A stretch of DNA of 64,000 nucleotides from Dyella sp. ASV24 (lineage in GTDB: Bacteria; Pseudomonadota; Gammaproteobacteria; Xanthomonadales; Rhodanobacteraceae). Positions 35,336-43,309 of the stretch are shown here, piece by piece (positions within the stretch are counted from its first letter, which is position 1; every line of letters begins with the position of its first letter). The notes beneath the pieces are model-generated. The model was given only the letters and a program-made list of their open reading frames with translations, was not told where the DNA came from and did not search any database. The stretch is taken from positions 1-64,000 of the forward strand of contig NZ_JAELTQ010000005.1 in assembly GCF_016428905.1 (NCBI RefSeq), read 5' to 3'. The position numbers and the translations under genes are program-made.

Positions 35336-36502
35336 TTAGAGCCGCCGTGGGCGCGTTCCCGGCTTCCGCATGGTGTCGGACACGGGCACCGGCGCCTTGG
35401 CGCTTCTGAAGCCTCGCACCTTCTCCGCCATCTCCTTGATGGCGAAGGGTGGCGCGATGGTCTGCAGTGGATTGAATTGTTCCAGCACGTACTTCTTGCT
35501 CATGCCTTTGCCGGCGTCGAACTTGATCATGTAGCGGATGTTGGTGACGAACCAGCCACAGCTTCTGACGGGGCAGGTTCGACTGACGCAGATGGTTACG
35601 GATTTGTAGCGAGCGCTGGTGCGCAATTGGTCCTTTACGAAGCCCTCGATGAGCATCATCGCGGTGTTGGCGCTCTCCGTCCCCAGCACCAGGTTTTCTG
35701 GGATCTGGGCTTGCCCCTGGTGGCCACCCAAGCTGAATGCGATCAAGTGCAGCCATTCGAATCCCACCGGCGCCAATCCAAGGAGCTTGGCCATTTCGTT
35801 GGCGCTGTTGTTCTTCATGACCTTCTTCTGGTCGTCGAAGGTCTTTCGATCCAGGCTGCGGATCACATCCATCTTGTCGTCGGTCAGCGTGATATGTACC
35901 GGGAGCGGCAGGATCTCCGGCAGACCGGCCGTTGTCCTTGCCGCAAGGATCCGGTCCGCGTCAGGGGGGGCCAAGACGTGCTCGCCGGCCGCCACATACA
36001 CACCCCAAGGCCGGTACTCGCTGGGCACGGATAGACGCGTCCAGCGGCGGCCCCATTCGTCCTCAAGCTGCTCCGGATACCCGGCATAGACCTCGATGAA
36101 CTTCTCGTCGAGGATGCGCAGGCCAGGGCCGTCGGCAAGTTTGGTGAAGTCAACCTCTGACATATCGTCGTAACAACCGAGGACGCCGAATTCCGTACCT
36201 TCAGGAAAGCGACCGTATGGGTTTCCCCTGCTCGGTTCCCGTTTGAGCTTGACGGTGTTGTTTATGGCCTGCTTGATAAGACGCGTTGCTGTGGAGGTGC
36301 GACCCAGCACGCCGATCACGGTCGATTGCGGTGCCGGCTGGCCAGAGTTCAAGAAGTAAGTCCAGGGCTCCACGTCCACGCGCACATACAGCTGGCCACG
36401 TCGGTTGTTGAATTCGACGAAGCGGTAGTCGGGATTGAGGGTGGTCGAGCCCGTCCACCGATAGCGCAGATGACTGTCTTCGATGACCTTTTCGAAAGGC
36501 AT
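35336..36502 (-). CDS. Putative nuclease/toxin-like protein
   Basis: 388-aa protein without signal peptide or membrane segments. The region at about 247-287 reads EWLHLIAFSLGGHQGQAQ followed by NLVLGTESANTAMMLIE, a His/Asn arrangement resembling beta-beta-alpha metal (HNH/NUC1-like) nucleases in polymorphic toxins. The N-terminal part (RYRWTGSTTLNPDYRFVEFN) matches no family I know. The gene lies in a lower-G+C, gene-poor islet with no evident neighbour immunity gene. ATG 36502 is chosen because GGAGGG lies just upstream. The nuclease call is tentative. Confidence 0.6.
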   Translation of the reverse strand: MPFEKVIEDSHLRYRWTGSTTLNPDYRFVEFNNRRGQLYVRVDVEPWTYFLNSGQPAPQSTVIGVLGRTSTATRLIKQAINNTVKLKREPSRGNPYGRFPEGTEFGVLGCYDDMSEVDFTKLADGPGLRILDEKFIEVYAGYPEQLEDEWGRRWTRLSVPSEYRPWGVYVAAGEHVLAPPDADRILAARTTAGLPEILPLPVHITLTDDKMDVIRSLDRKTFDDQKKVMKNNSANEMAKLLGLAPVGFEWLHLIAFSLGGHQGQAQIPENLVLGTESANTAMMLIEGFVKDQLRTSARYKSVTICVSRTCPVRSCGWFVTNIRYMIKFDAGKGMSKKYVLEQFNPLQTIAPPFAIKEMAEKVRGFRSAKAPVPVSDTMRKPGTRPRRL

Positions 36503-37095
36503 GCGCCCTCCAGGGTTCGTCGTCGTAACCGGGCGCCGCGCCGGTGCGCCGCTCGGCGACAAGTCGATGCGATGACATGAAGTTGTTGTCTAGCACAGTG
36601 GCAACGGCGTCTGTTTCCCGCTCGTCAATCATCCACGCCTCGCCAGGGCCGTCATGGAGAGGCCGCACGGCAGGGAACGTTTGTATTTGATCCATCGGCG
36701 GATGGATGGCATCACCGTAGCTCAGGACGGTGGCAGTTATCCCGACATTTTGTCTCAGGCTTCTCGGTTCATCTGTACAGATCGGCCATGGTGTACCGAG
36801 GGCATTTCAGATGGCTCCCTTGGCTTGGTTGCCTGGGCATGGAAAGCATTGCGTAGCCCGTTTGGTTCGATGGATATCGCTACGTCGGCCGGACAAGGAT
36901 ATTGTTCTGCACAGGGGAGATCGGATTACGATGACCTACCTTCGATGTCCACTTTGGACGGCGGCTTCAACCGGTCAACCCAATTGCGTATCAGCGGGCC
37001 GATACGCCCAGCCACTCGAGAAACGGGGCTGATCCTAAATTAAGCGCATAGTTGCACTGCCTAGTCACCAACACCCGAGAAAGGATCTACTCATC
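36503..37095. other. Intergenic region in atypical-composition islet
   Basis: About 590 bases with no gene I can support. A minus-strand reading frame starting at 36695 overlaps the toxin-like gene in another phase; its first 65 or so codons look protein-like, so it may be a decayed upstream gene. A TGTACAGATCGGCCATGGTGTACC-like patch is near 36774-36800 but I see no clear regulator site. Confidence 0.4.
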
Positions 37096-37767
37096 ATGAT
37101 GAGATCGCATTCTCCACAGAGGCATTGGATACGCGCATTCGGCATGACCGTGGCGCTATTGCTAACGGTATACATCCCGACCTTTGCCCTGGTCGCCAAC
37201 CTTCATCTTCCTATGGCAAGTGCTATACCGGTAATCATCATGGTGAGCACGATGATTGCGCTGTCGTTAATGTGGGCACTGCGTTACTCCTCCATGGCAT
37301 TGAATCTCGCCAACTTTGGATTCCGCTTGTGCCGCTGGCAAAGCGCGATCGTAGCCATTTTGATCGCTGTGCCGCTCGCATGGCTTGTCAATGCGTTGCT
37401 GACATTCGCCCATGAGCCCGGCCCGTTGGCGGGCGTTGTTCTCACGCCTACCATCGCATGGATCTATTTTGGATTGGGATCGCCCCTGCAGGAGGAGCTA
37501 ATATTTCGAGGTCTGCTGCAGACGACATTTGCTCGCAGCCTGACCAACCCCGCTCCCGTGATGGCACAGGCAAACATCGCTGCACTGGTCAGCGCAGCTC
37601 TTCTATTCGCATCGGTTCATTTGGCAGTTGGCCCTTGGACCGCGGTCGCGGCGTTGCTTCTTGGCTTGCTTGCGGGCGAACTGCGGCGACGAAGCGGCAG
37701 CCTGATTCCAGCCGTTCTAGTCCATATCGTTTTCAACATCCCGGGATTGCTTGCGGCCATACCTTGA
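37096..37767 (+). CDS. CPBP-family intramembrane metalloprotease (CAAX-like)
   Basis: 223-aa membrane protein with six or seven hydrophobic segments. The ABI/CPBP motifs are in order: EELIFRG (Glu133, Glu134, Arg138), FASVHL (His175) and VHIVFN (His210, Asn214). Bacterial members act as intramembrane proteases and some serve as bacteriocin immunity or maturation factors. No precursor or bacteriocin gene is adjacent. AAAGGAT lies upstream of the two candidate starts at 37096 and 37099. G+C is lower than neighbours. Confidence 0.88.
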   Translation: MMRSHSPQRHWIRAFGMTVALLLTVYIPTFALVANLHLPMASAIPVIIMVSTMIALSLMWALRYSSMALNLANFGFRLCRWQSAIVAILIAVPLAWLVNALLTFAHEPGPLAGVVLTPTIAWIYFGLGSPLQEELIFRGLLQTTFARSLTNPAPVMAQANIAALVSAALLFASVHLAVGPWTAVAALLLGLLAGELRRRSGSLIPAVLVHIVFNIPGLLAAIP

Positions 37768-38309
37768 GGCTCACGTATGCCAAGCAGTGTCTGCCACGGT
37801 CTCAGCGAGATCAGCGCGCCAACGCCGTGGCGCGAGTAAATTCATCGACAAGCCTTCGGTTAGCCCTGCTTCTTCATGCGGGGGCGCGCAACCCAATTTA
37901 TCGGCACACGCCGTTGATTCGGATCATGCACTGGCTCAATGTTGTCGCGCTGAGACTCATGTTCGAGCATGTTTCTTTCTAGACTGGCACTATCGCTCGA
38001 CTACTTGGCGGGGGGATGCGCTGAGTGAAATTTGAAATCTGGATGGCGCGCCTCGCGGGCATGTGCGAAGGGTCGCGTCTGTCCTTGGCTGGGGAGCGCT
38101 CGCTGCGATCGCCTTGGCGACCGAGGCGATTTAGACGGTGTCGCTGTTGAAAGCCTAATGTCTGCCCCTCGCGTTCAAACGGACATCTGACGAAAATAGC
38201 GACCGGCTTCGCCCCAAACAGACTCGCGGCAACCAAGATCGGCAAGGCTGACCATTAGTATTCCGCAGACACTTCGTTTGCATACGCACCATTGTCCATG
38301 GGAGGGAAC
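37768..38309. other. Intergenic region without a supported gene
   Basis: About 540 bases. Short open frames here have poor codon structure and no ribosome-binding sites. The stretch has low coding character in all frames and ends with the GGGAGGG ribosome-binding site of the next gene. Degenerate coding remnants cannot be excluded. Confidence 0.4.
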
Positions 38310-39239
38310 GTGGCGGATTTTTCGATCAGCAAGGCCATCGGCTCAGGTTTTTCCCTTGTCTTACGCCGACCGGGATCGGCGATTGCCTGGAGCGTGGCGT
38401 ACCTGTTTGTTGCGATCGTCCCGATGGCGGTGATGTTTGGCTATCTCTTGTCGGAGATGCCCTCGCTCATCACCAATCTCCAGCACATGGATCCCCAGAG
38501 GGGACCGTCGGCCGACATGTTCCGTCTGCAGAGCAGGATGATAATGGCCAACCCGCTGATGGTCGTGACTGGCCTGGCCGGACGCGCACTTCTGGTGGGC
38601 GCCATCTATCGCAGCGTCCTGGAACCCGATAATCGCCGTTTCTTCTCCTTGCGCCTGAGCACGCAAGAGCTCTGGCTCGCTCTGTCACTGTTCGTCTATG
38701 GAGTGATCGTCGGCTTCGCGTTGCTGGGGGCGATGATGGGCGGCGGCATACTGGGTGGATTGGCGTGGTTGATCGGCGGCCTGATACCCGACCCGACTGC
38801 GGCCACCCTCTTCCGTGTTGTGCTTATTGTCGGCGTTGTTATCGCAGCTATCGGCGTCTGGGCCTGGGTGGCGATTCGACTTTCCCTTGGCCCCGTGATG
38901 ACGTTTGCCGAGAAGGAGTTTCGGCTGCACGAGTCCTGGGCACTGACGAAGGGCCATGCCTGGAAAATGACCGGCCTGGGCGCCATTCTGGCGGTGATAG
39001 CCGTCGGCATTGGGTTGATCCTGGAATGCCTCGTGGTTGCGATCATCTATTCGCAGCTCGGTGGTTTCGATCAGGCCCACCTACGGGCATTCTTCCCCCA
39101 GGGGCAGGCCCCCAATGTCCTGCCGTTATTGGTCGCTCTCGCTCCGGCACTCGCCATAGGCTTTGCGCTGGTGGGTCCATTTTTTGCCATCCTGGTGGCA
39201 CCGCTGGCGTCGGTATATAGGGATCTGCGTGGGCGATGA
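38310..39239 (+). CDS. Uncharacterised multi-pass membrane protein
   Basis: 309-aa protein with about six transmembrane helices and a loop between the first two. It starts ADFSISKAIGSGFSLVLRRPG and has a helix-breaking MMGGGILGGLAWLIGGL stretch. It resembles the membrane domain seen in glycerophosphodiesterase-type and BPSS1780-like DUF proteins, but the resemblance is weak. GTG 38310 is preferred since GGAGG is just upstream; ATG 38298 is in frame. Confidence 0.75.
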   Translation: MADFSISKAIGSGFSLVLRRPGSAIAWSVAYLFVAIVPMAVMFGYLLSEMPSLITNLQHMDPQRGPSADMFRLQSRMIMANPLMVVTGLAGRALLVGAIYRSVLEPDNRRFFSLRLSTQELWLALSLFVYGVIVGFALLGAMMGGGILGGLAWLIGGLIPDPTAATLFRVVLIVGVVIAAIGVWAWVAIRLSLGPVMTFAEKEFRLHESWALTKGHAWKMTGLGAILAVIAVGIGLILECLVVAIIYSQLGGFDQAHLRAFFPQGQAPNVLPLLVALAPALAIGFALVGPFFAILVAPLASVYRDLRGR

Positions 39240-39429
39240 GTTGCAGCAGGCTTCGAAAAGTCCTAGCCGTGCGCGGTAGCGCAAGGTAGCTGCGCGGGGA
39301 CGCTTTGGGCCGCCGTACAGGCTCGCTTTTTGAGCGAAGGCGAACGTTTCCTCCTTGCGCAAAACGTGTACCCTGCGCCGGCCTGATTGCTCAATCCGCA
39401 CACTCCATCGACAAGACAGGGTTCGCGCC

Positions 39430-40146
39430 ATGCATTTCGAATTGCCGGAAGTCAGCGCTCATTCGCTGAAGGATTTCGCCAAGCACTATCTGATGATCGT
39501 GGTCAGTATCCTGACCGCGCTTTCGCTGGAGGCATGGATCGAGCACGCGCATCACGAGCGGGCGGCGAAAGAGGCACGTGCGCGAATTGAAGCGGAGATT
39601 CATCAGAACCTGGTGGAAATCACCAAGGCCAGGGATCACGACCGCGAGCGTATCGCGTCACTGGAAAAGATCCGCAACGGCCTGCTGGACGCCTTGAAAT
39701 CTCATGCGTCGGCCAGCGACATCGATAAATACGTTCACAACGCCATGGCCAACGAGTTCTATCTCGATGGCCGCTGGCCCACTCTCCGCCGCGAAGCCTG
39801 GGATGTAGCCGTCGCTGATCAGTCCGCCAGTTGGGTCGATACCGAGCAACTGCGCCGCTACTCCAGCATCTACGCTGAGCAGAACACCAAGGCCGCCACC
39901 ATTGCCGGTGAAACGACCGCAGTGCTTAGCGAATCACGCATGGCGGACGCCATGATCGACATTCAGACGGGTGAGTACGAGCCGCGGGAATTGCTGCACG
40001 TCACCAATCAGATGGTGGGCTTGTTGAGTGAAGAGGTGAACGCGCTCGACGCACTCGCCAAAGAGATCGGCGACAGCTTCCCGGCAGCTTCCGGTACGCA
40101 GGTCGCCCATGTGCCAGCTGCCACCCCTTCGGCTGGCAATGGCTGA
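39430..40146 (+). CDS. Uncharacterised protein with N-terminal membrane anchor and coiled coil
   Basis: 238-aa protein. A hydrophobic segment at about 20-36 (KHYLMIVVSILTALSLEAW) is followed by a charged, probably coiled-coil helix (HHERAAKEARARIEAEIHQN) and further helices with no enzyme motif. It would sit in the inner membrane with a large soluble domain. Many similar hypotheticals exist in Xanthomonadales and Sphingomonadales. No operon partner is evident. Confidence 0.75.
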   Translation: MHFELPEVSAHSLKDFAKHYLMIVVSILTALSLEAWIEHAHHERAAKEARARIEAEIHQNLVEITKARDHDRERIASLEKIRNGLLDALKSHASASDIDKYVHNAMANEFYLDGRWPTLRREAWDVAVADQSASWVDTEQLRRYSSIYAEQNTKAATIAGETTAVLSESRMADAMIDIQTGEYEPRELLHVTNQMVGLLSEEVNALDALAKEIGDSFPAASGTQVAHVPAATPSAGNG

Positions 40147-40147
40147 G

Positions 40148-40351
40148 TCATTGGGGAAACCGTGAGTCCACGGGCACGGTGTCCGCATCATCGAATCGCC
40201 GTACTTCAATGCCATCGATCAGCGCTGGATCGGCATTGCGTATGTTGACGCCGATCAGATGCGCCGGCCCAGAAGGAACCTGAAGCCGAACGGCTCCGTA
40301 ATGGCAGCTCGCAGTGAGCACTCGAGTAGATCGCCGAGGTTTACGGAGCAT
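40148..40351 (-). pseudogene. Remnant of a glutathione-dependent formaldehyde-activating (GFA) family gene
   Basis: The minus-strand frame shows the start of a GFA protein (ASCHYGAVRLQVP, close to the usual CHCGAVRF) joined directly to its end (HLIGVNIRNADPALIDG, VRRFDD). About 60 central residues, including the zinc-binding CxxC, are missing, and the first zinc motif CxC has become CHY. The remnant is about 67 codons against 115-130 in intact genes. It looks like an internal deletion. Confidence 0.6.
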
Positions 40352-40452
40352 CGATAAAAGCTGTCGCCCACACGGCGAGATACACAGCCATAAACATGGC
40401 GGCGATTCACTCGCGTGAATTCGCCGCCACGTGTCGCTTCGAACGCTGTCGC

Positions 40453-40863
40453 TCAGCGCAACTGTTGGATACGGAGCATATTGCCGGCCGGATCGCGCAC
40501 GGCGCAATCGCGAACACCGTACGGCTGATCAGTTGGCTCCTGCACGATGTCGGCATCCCGCGCCTGCAACCGCTCGAAGGCACCAGCAAGATCGTGGGTG
40601 GCGAGCAGAATCATGCCAAAGGTGCCCTTCGCCATCATCTCGGCAATGGTGCGGCGCTCATCGTCGGTGACGCCTGGGCTGGCTTCCGGCGGATACAGCA
40701 CGATGGAAGTCGCTGGCTGGCCCTTCGGGCCCACTGTGATCCAGCGCTTGCCGCCGTAACCGACGTCGTTGCGCACCTCGAAACCCAAGGTGTCGCGGTA
40801 GAACACCAACGCGGCGTCGGGATCGTTCTGGGGGAGGAAACTGGAGTGAATCTGGATATCCAT
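40453..40863 (-). CDS. VOC family (glyoxalase/dioxygenase-like) protein
   Basis: 136-aa protein with the paired beta-alpha-beta-beta-beta fold: SSFLPQNDPDAALVFYRDTL at the start and VRDCAVRDPAGNMLRIQQL at the end, the typical closing motif. It could bind a divalent metal and act as a dioxygenase, isomerase or binding protein. It lies 35 bases downstream of the AraC-type regulator gene on the same strand, so the two likely form an operon. Confidence 0.9.
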   Translation of the reverse strand: MDIQIHSSFLPQNDPDAALVFYRDTLGFEVRNDVGYGGKRWITVGPKGQPATSIVLYPPEASPGVTDDERRTIAEMMAKGTFGMILLATHDLAGAFERLQARDADIVQEPTDQPYGVRDCAVRDPAGNMLRIQQLR

Positions 40864-40898
40864 GGCGCTCTCTCGGTGGGTGGTGAAGTCCATGGGGA

Positions 40899-41348
40899 TC
40901 AGTCTAGTTCCGGCTCCCGCGCCGGCGCTTCTCGATTCCTGATCGGTCGCGTCACCTGCTTGGCCACGCACGAGGGCATCCCCTGCGTCGCCAGTGCCTG
41001 GCCGCGTCGGTAGGCACTGGGCGACATGCCAACCAGCTCGGTGAACCGCGTGCTGAAGGTGCCGAGCGAAGAGCACCCCACTTCAAAGCAGACCTCGGTG
41101 ACGCTGAGTTCACCCTGGCGCAACAAGGCCATCGCGCGTTCAATGCGCCGCGTCATCAGATACGAATAAGGCGACTCGCCATACGCCTGGCGAAACTGGC
41201 GACTGAGGTGCCCTGCCGACATGTGCACCCCGCTTGCCAGCACCTCGACATCCAGCGGTTGCGCGTAGTCACGGTCGATCCTGTCGCGCACGCGACGCAG
41301 CCGTGCAAGGTCGCGCAGGCTTTGCGCTTCGTCGGGTCTGCGGGTCAT
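40899..41348 (-). CDS. Short AraC/XylS-family transcriptional regulator
   Basis: 149-aa protein that is mainly the double helix-turn-helix domain: MSAGHLSRQFRQAYGESPYSYL with RIERAMALLRQGELSVTEVC and FSTRFTELVGMSPSAYRRG. There is no N-terminal ligand-binding domain, so sensing must come from another partner. It is cotranscribed with the VOC protein and divergent from the flavin reductase; the 111-base gap between them is the likely control region. Confidence 0.9.
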   Translation of the reverse strand: MTRRPDEAQSLRDLARLRRVRDRIDRDYAQPLDVEVLASGVHMSAGHLSRQFRQAYGESPYSYLMTRRIERAMALLRQGELSVTEVCFEVGCSSLGTFSTRFTELVGMSPSAYRRGQALATQGMPSCVAKQVTRPIRNREAPAREPELD

Positions 41349-41459
41349 CTGCGGATCGTGTCACGACGCAGAAGCGGGCTCAAGTCACCCCGTTGTAGCG
41401 ATACGCTGGAGTGCTGGCAGAATGCGGCGCTTATCGACATCACAGACGAGACAGACCCC

Positions 41460-42041
41460 ATGGACAGCCATGTTTCACCGGTACCGCTGGAAAAGGCCTA
41501 CCGCCTGCTCAACCATGGCCCTACGGTGCTGGTGTCGGCCCGCCACGACGGCATGGATAACGTCATGGCCGCCGCCTGGGCCTGCGCGCTGGATTTCGAC
41601 CCGCCCAAGCTCACCGTCATTCTCGACAAGATGACCAAGACCCGTGAGTTGATCGAGAAGACCGGCCGTTTTGTCGTCCAGGTACCCACAGCGGCGCAGC
41701 TGCAGCTCACGTACACCGTCGGCAACCTGGGACGCGCGCAGGCCGCCGACAAACTGGAGCGTGCCGGTGTGCAGTGGTTCGACATCGACGGCCAGGACCT
41801 GCCGTTTGTCGCTGGCTGCTCCGCGTGGCTGGCATGCCGGCTCATTCCCGAGCCGCACAACCAGGAGACGTACGATCTGTTCATCGGTGAAGTCGTCGGC
41901 GCATGGGCCGATAGCCGCGCCTTCGCCAACGGCCATTGGGACTACGAGAATGCCGAGCCCGCGTGGCGCAGCCTGCACTACATCGCGGGCGGTCAGTTCT
42001 ATGCCATCGGGGAATCGCTGAAGGCCAAGCCCATCGAATAA
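41460..42041 (+). CDS. Flavin reductase family protein (FMN-binding split barrel)
   Basis: 193-aa flavoprotein with HGPTVLVSARHDGMDNVMAAAW at the start of the split barrel, DPPKLTVILDKMTKTRELIE and RFVVQVPTAAQ following, as in the DIM6/NTAB flavin reductase family. It likely reduces or binds FMN. It is transcribed divergently from an AraC-type regulator that may control it. Confidence 0.9.
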   Translation: MDSHVSPVPLEKAYRLLNHGPTVLVSARHDGMDNVMAAAWACALDFDPPKLTVILDKMTKTRELIEKTGRFVVQVPTAAQLQLTYTVGNLGRAQAADKLERAGVQWFDIDGQDLPFVAGCSAWLACRLIPEPHNQETYDLFIGEVVGAWADSRAFANGHWDYENAEPAWRSLHYIAGGQFYAIGESLKAKPIE

Positions 42042-42068
42042 GGCATCAGGCTACGCTCGCTGCGTGCG

Positions 42069-42515
42069 CTATGCACCCCAGCCGAAGTCCGAGTAAGGGA
42101 CGCCATCCAGCGCACAACGAATACCTTGGGCGGTGTAAGGAATCACATTCCCGGGCAATCGAGTCGGCTCGTACCAGTCCAGGTGATCGTGCTTTTCAGG
42201 CTCCACCAATCGCGGCTCACCCTTCCACCTATCTGCGCGAAAGAAGGCACCCAACCACTCGTTGCCGGAATCGCCGGAACGGCAATGCATAAGATGCACG
42301 AGCCGAAGCGCTGACGGCTCGGCCCACAGCCCGGTTTCTTCGCGGAGCTCACGGGCGGCGGCGTTCGCGAGCGGTTCGCCGCCGTCATGTGCGCCAGCGG
42401 GAAGACTCAGGCATCCATCGTTCCATCCCGTATGGCTCCGCCGCAGCAGTAGCACCCTCCCCTCGCGCTGAACGATGACGAAGACACTCGTGGTCAATGG
42501 GAAACGCTGCCTCAC
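42069..42515 (-). CDS. Nudix hydrolase
   Basis: 148-aa enzyme. The Nudix box is complete: GAHDGGEP at about residue 41, then RELREETGL, with all catalytic glutamates. The ends (SVFVIVQREGRVLLLRRSHTG; RCALDGVPYSDFGW) match the small 'Nudix' group with broad NDP-sugar or NTP substrates. The GTG at 42515 is chosen because AGAGGGG lies 5 bases upstream; longer frames up to 42749 have no family-like sequence. Confidence 0.9.
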   Translation of the reverse strand: MRQRFPLTTSVFVIVQREGRVLLLRRSHTGWNDGCLSLPAGAHDGGEPLANAAARELREETGLWAEPSALRLVHLMHCRSGDSGNEWLGAFFRADRWKGEPRLVEPEKHDHLDWYEPTRLPGNVIPYTAQGIRCALDGVPYSDFGWGA

Positions 42516-42561
42516 CCTATCCCCTCTTTCGGCGCCATCGACATGCCACCTGCAAAGCACA

Positions 42562-43191
42562 TTACTTCTTTGTGTATGGAAGTTCGGGCGTGAGGTACGG
42601 CGGGTCCGGGCGTGGGAGCAACGTGATGTCCGTGGGCAGATGGCATTGCCCAATGTCCGCAAGGCCGCTGCGTCGCAAGACAACATGATCCACGTGCGGC
42701 TCCTTAGGCTCAGCCACGCCCGCTCCCCAGGAACTCCCGGTGCCAGCAAGCTCGCTCCCTGAGGGAGTCAGTGTGGCGATGTAGCCAGAGTCGGGGGACC
42801 GCGCCAGGGAAACTTCCACGTGCCCATCCCGATAAGTCCAGCGAGTCAACTCCGGCCACCGGGTACTCACATACCCACGGCTCTTTCGGCCAGGCAACAA
42901 GTTGAGCCGAAAGCAAGCATTGGCGGGCCCTCTCTCCAACACGGCGCTATAGCCACTATCCAGTCGTTCCATGTCTGCCTGCCCAAGCGGGCGTGGCAGC
43001 ATCACCACCAACCCGCCAATGAAGGCATTTCCGGTCTCATCGAATGTACAAGCACCGTCGCAGATAAGAATCTCGTAGGTGCCGTCAGGCAAATCCTTCG
43101 GATTGTCGTCAGCCATCGCCCCACGGGATGACGCGGCAACGGCCAAAAGAATGGCTACTGTGCTGTACGAAAAACGACGAGCGGCACCCAT
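42562..43191 (-). CDS. Uncharacterised exported protein
   Basis: 209-aa protein with a signal peptide (AILLAVAASSRGAMA). The mature part contains paired cysteines (ICDGACTF) and a beta-rich body (HVEVSLARSPDSGYIATLTPSG). No family is recognised. AAGGAG lies 9 bases before ATG 43191; a TTG at 43212 is in frame. It follows the kinase gene on the same strand after about 118 bases. Confidence 0.72.
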   Translation of the reverse strand: MGAARRFSYSTVAILLAVAASSRGAMADDNPKDLPDGTYEILICDGACTFDETGNAFIGGLVVMLPRPLGQADMERLDSGYSAVLERGPANACFRLNLLPGRKSRGYVSTRWPELTRWTYRDGHVEVSLARSPDSGYIATLTPSGSELAGTGSSWGAGVAEPKEPHVDHVVLRRSGLADIGQCHLPTDITLLPRPDPPYLTPELPYTKK

Positions 43192-43309
43192 TCCAAAACA
43201 CTCCTTGTCCAACCGCCCATCGCTCGAGCGACAAAGGGATCTGCGCAGAGGCCAAGCAAGCGCTGGCTTCGTTTCAAGGCTAGGGTAGGCAAATACCCTA
43301 CATCAAATT

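Noticed and set aside
36654-37043. Plus-strand 129-residue frame in the islet
   Set aside because: No ribosome-binding site and an unstructured, mixed composition; it shows no family resemblance.
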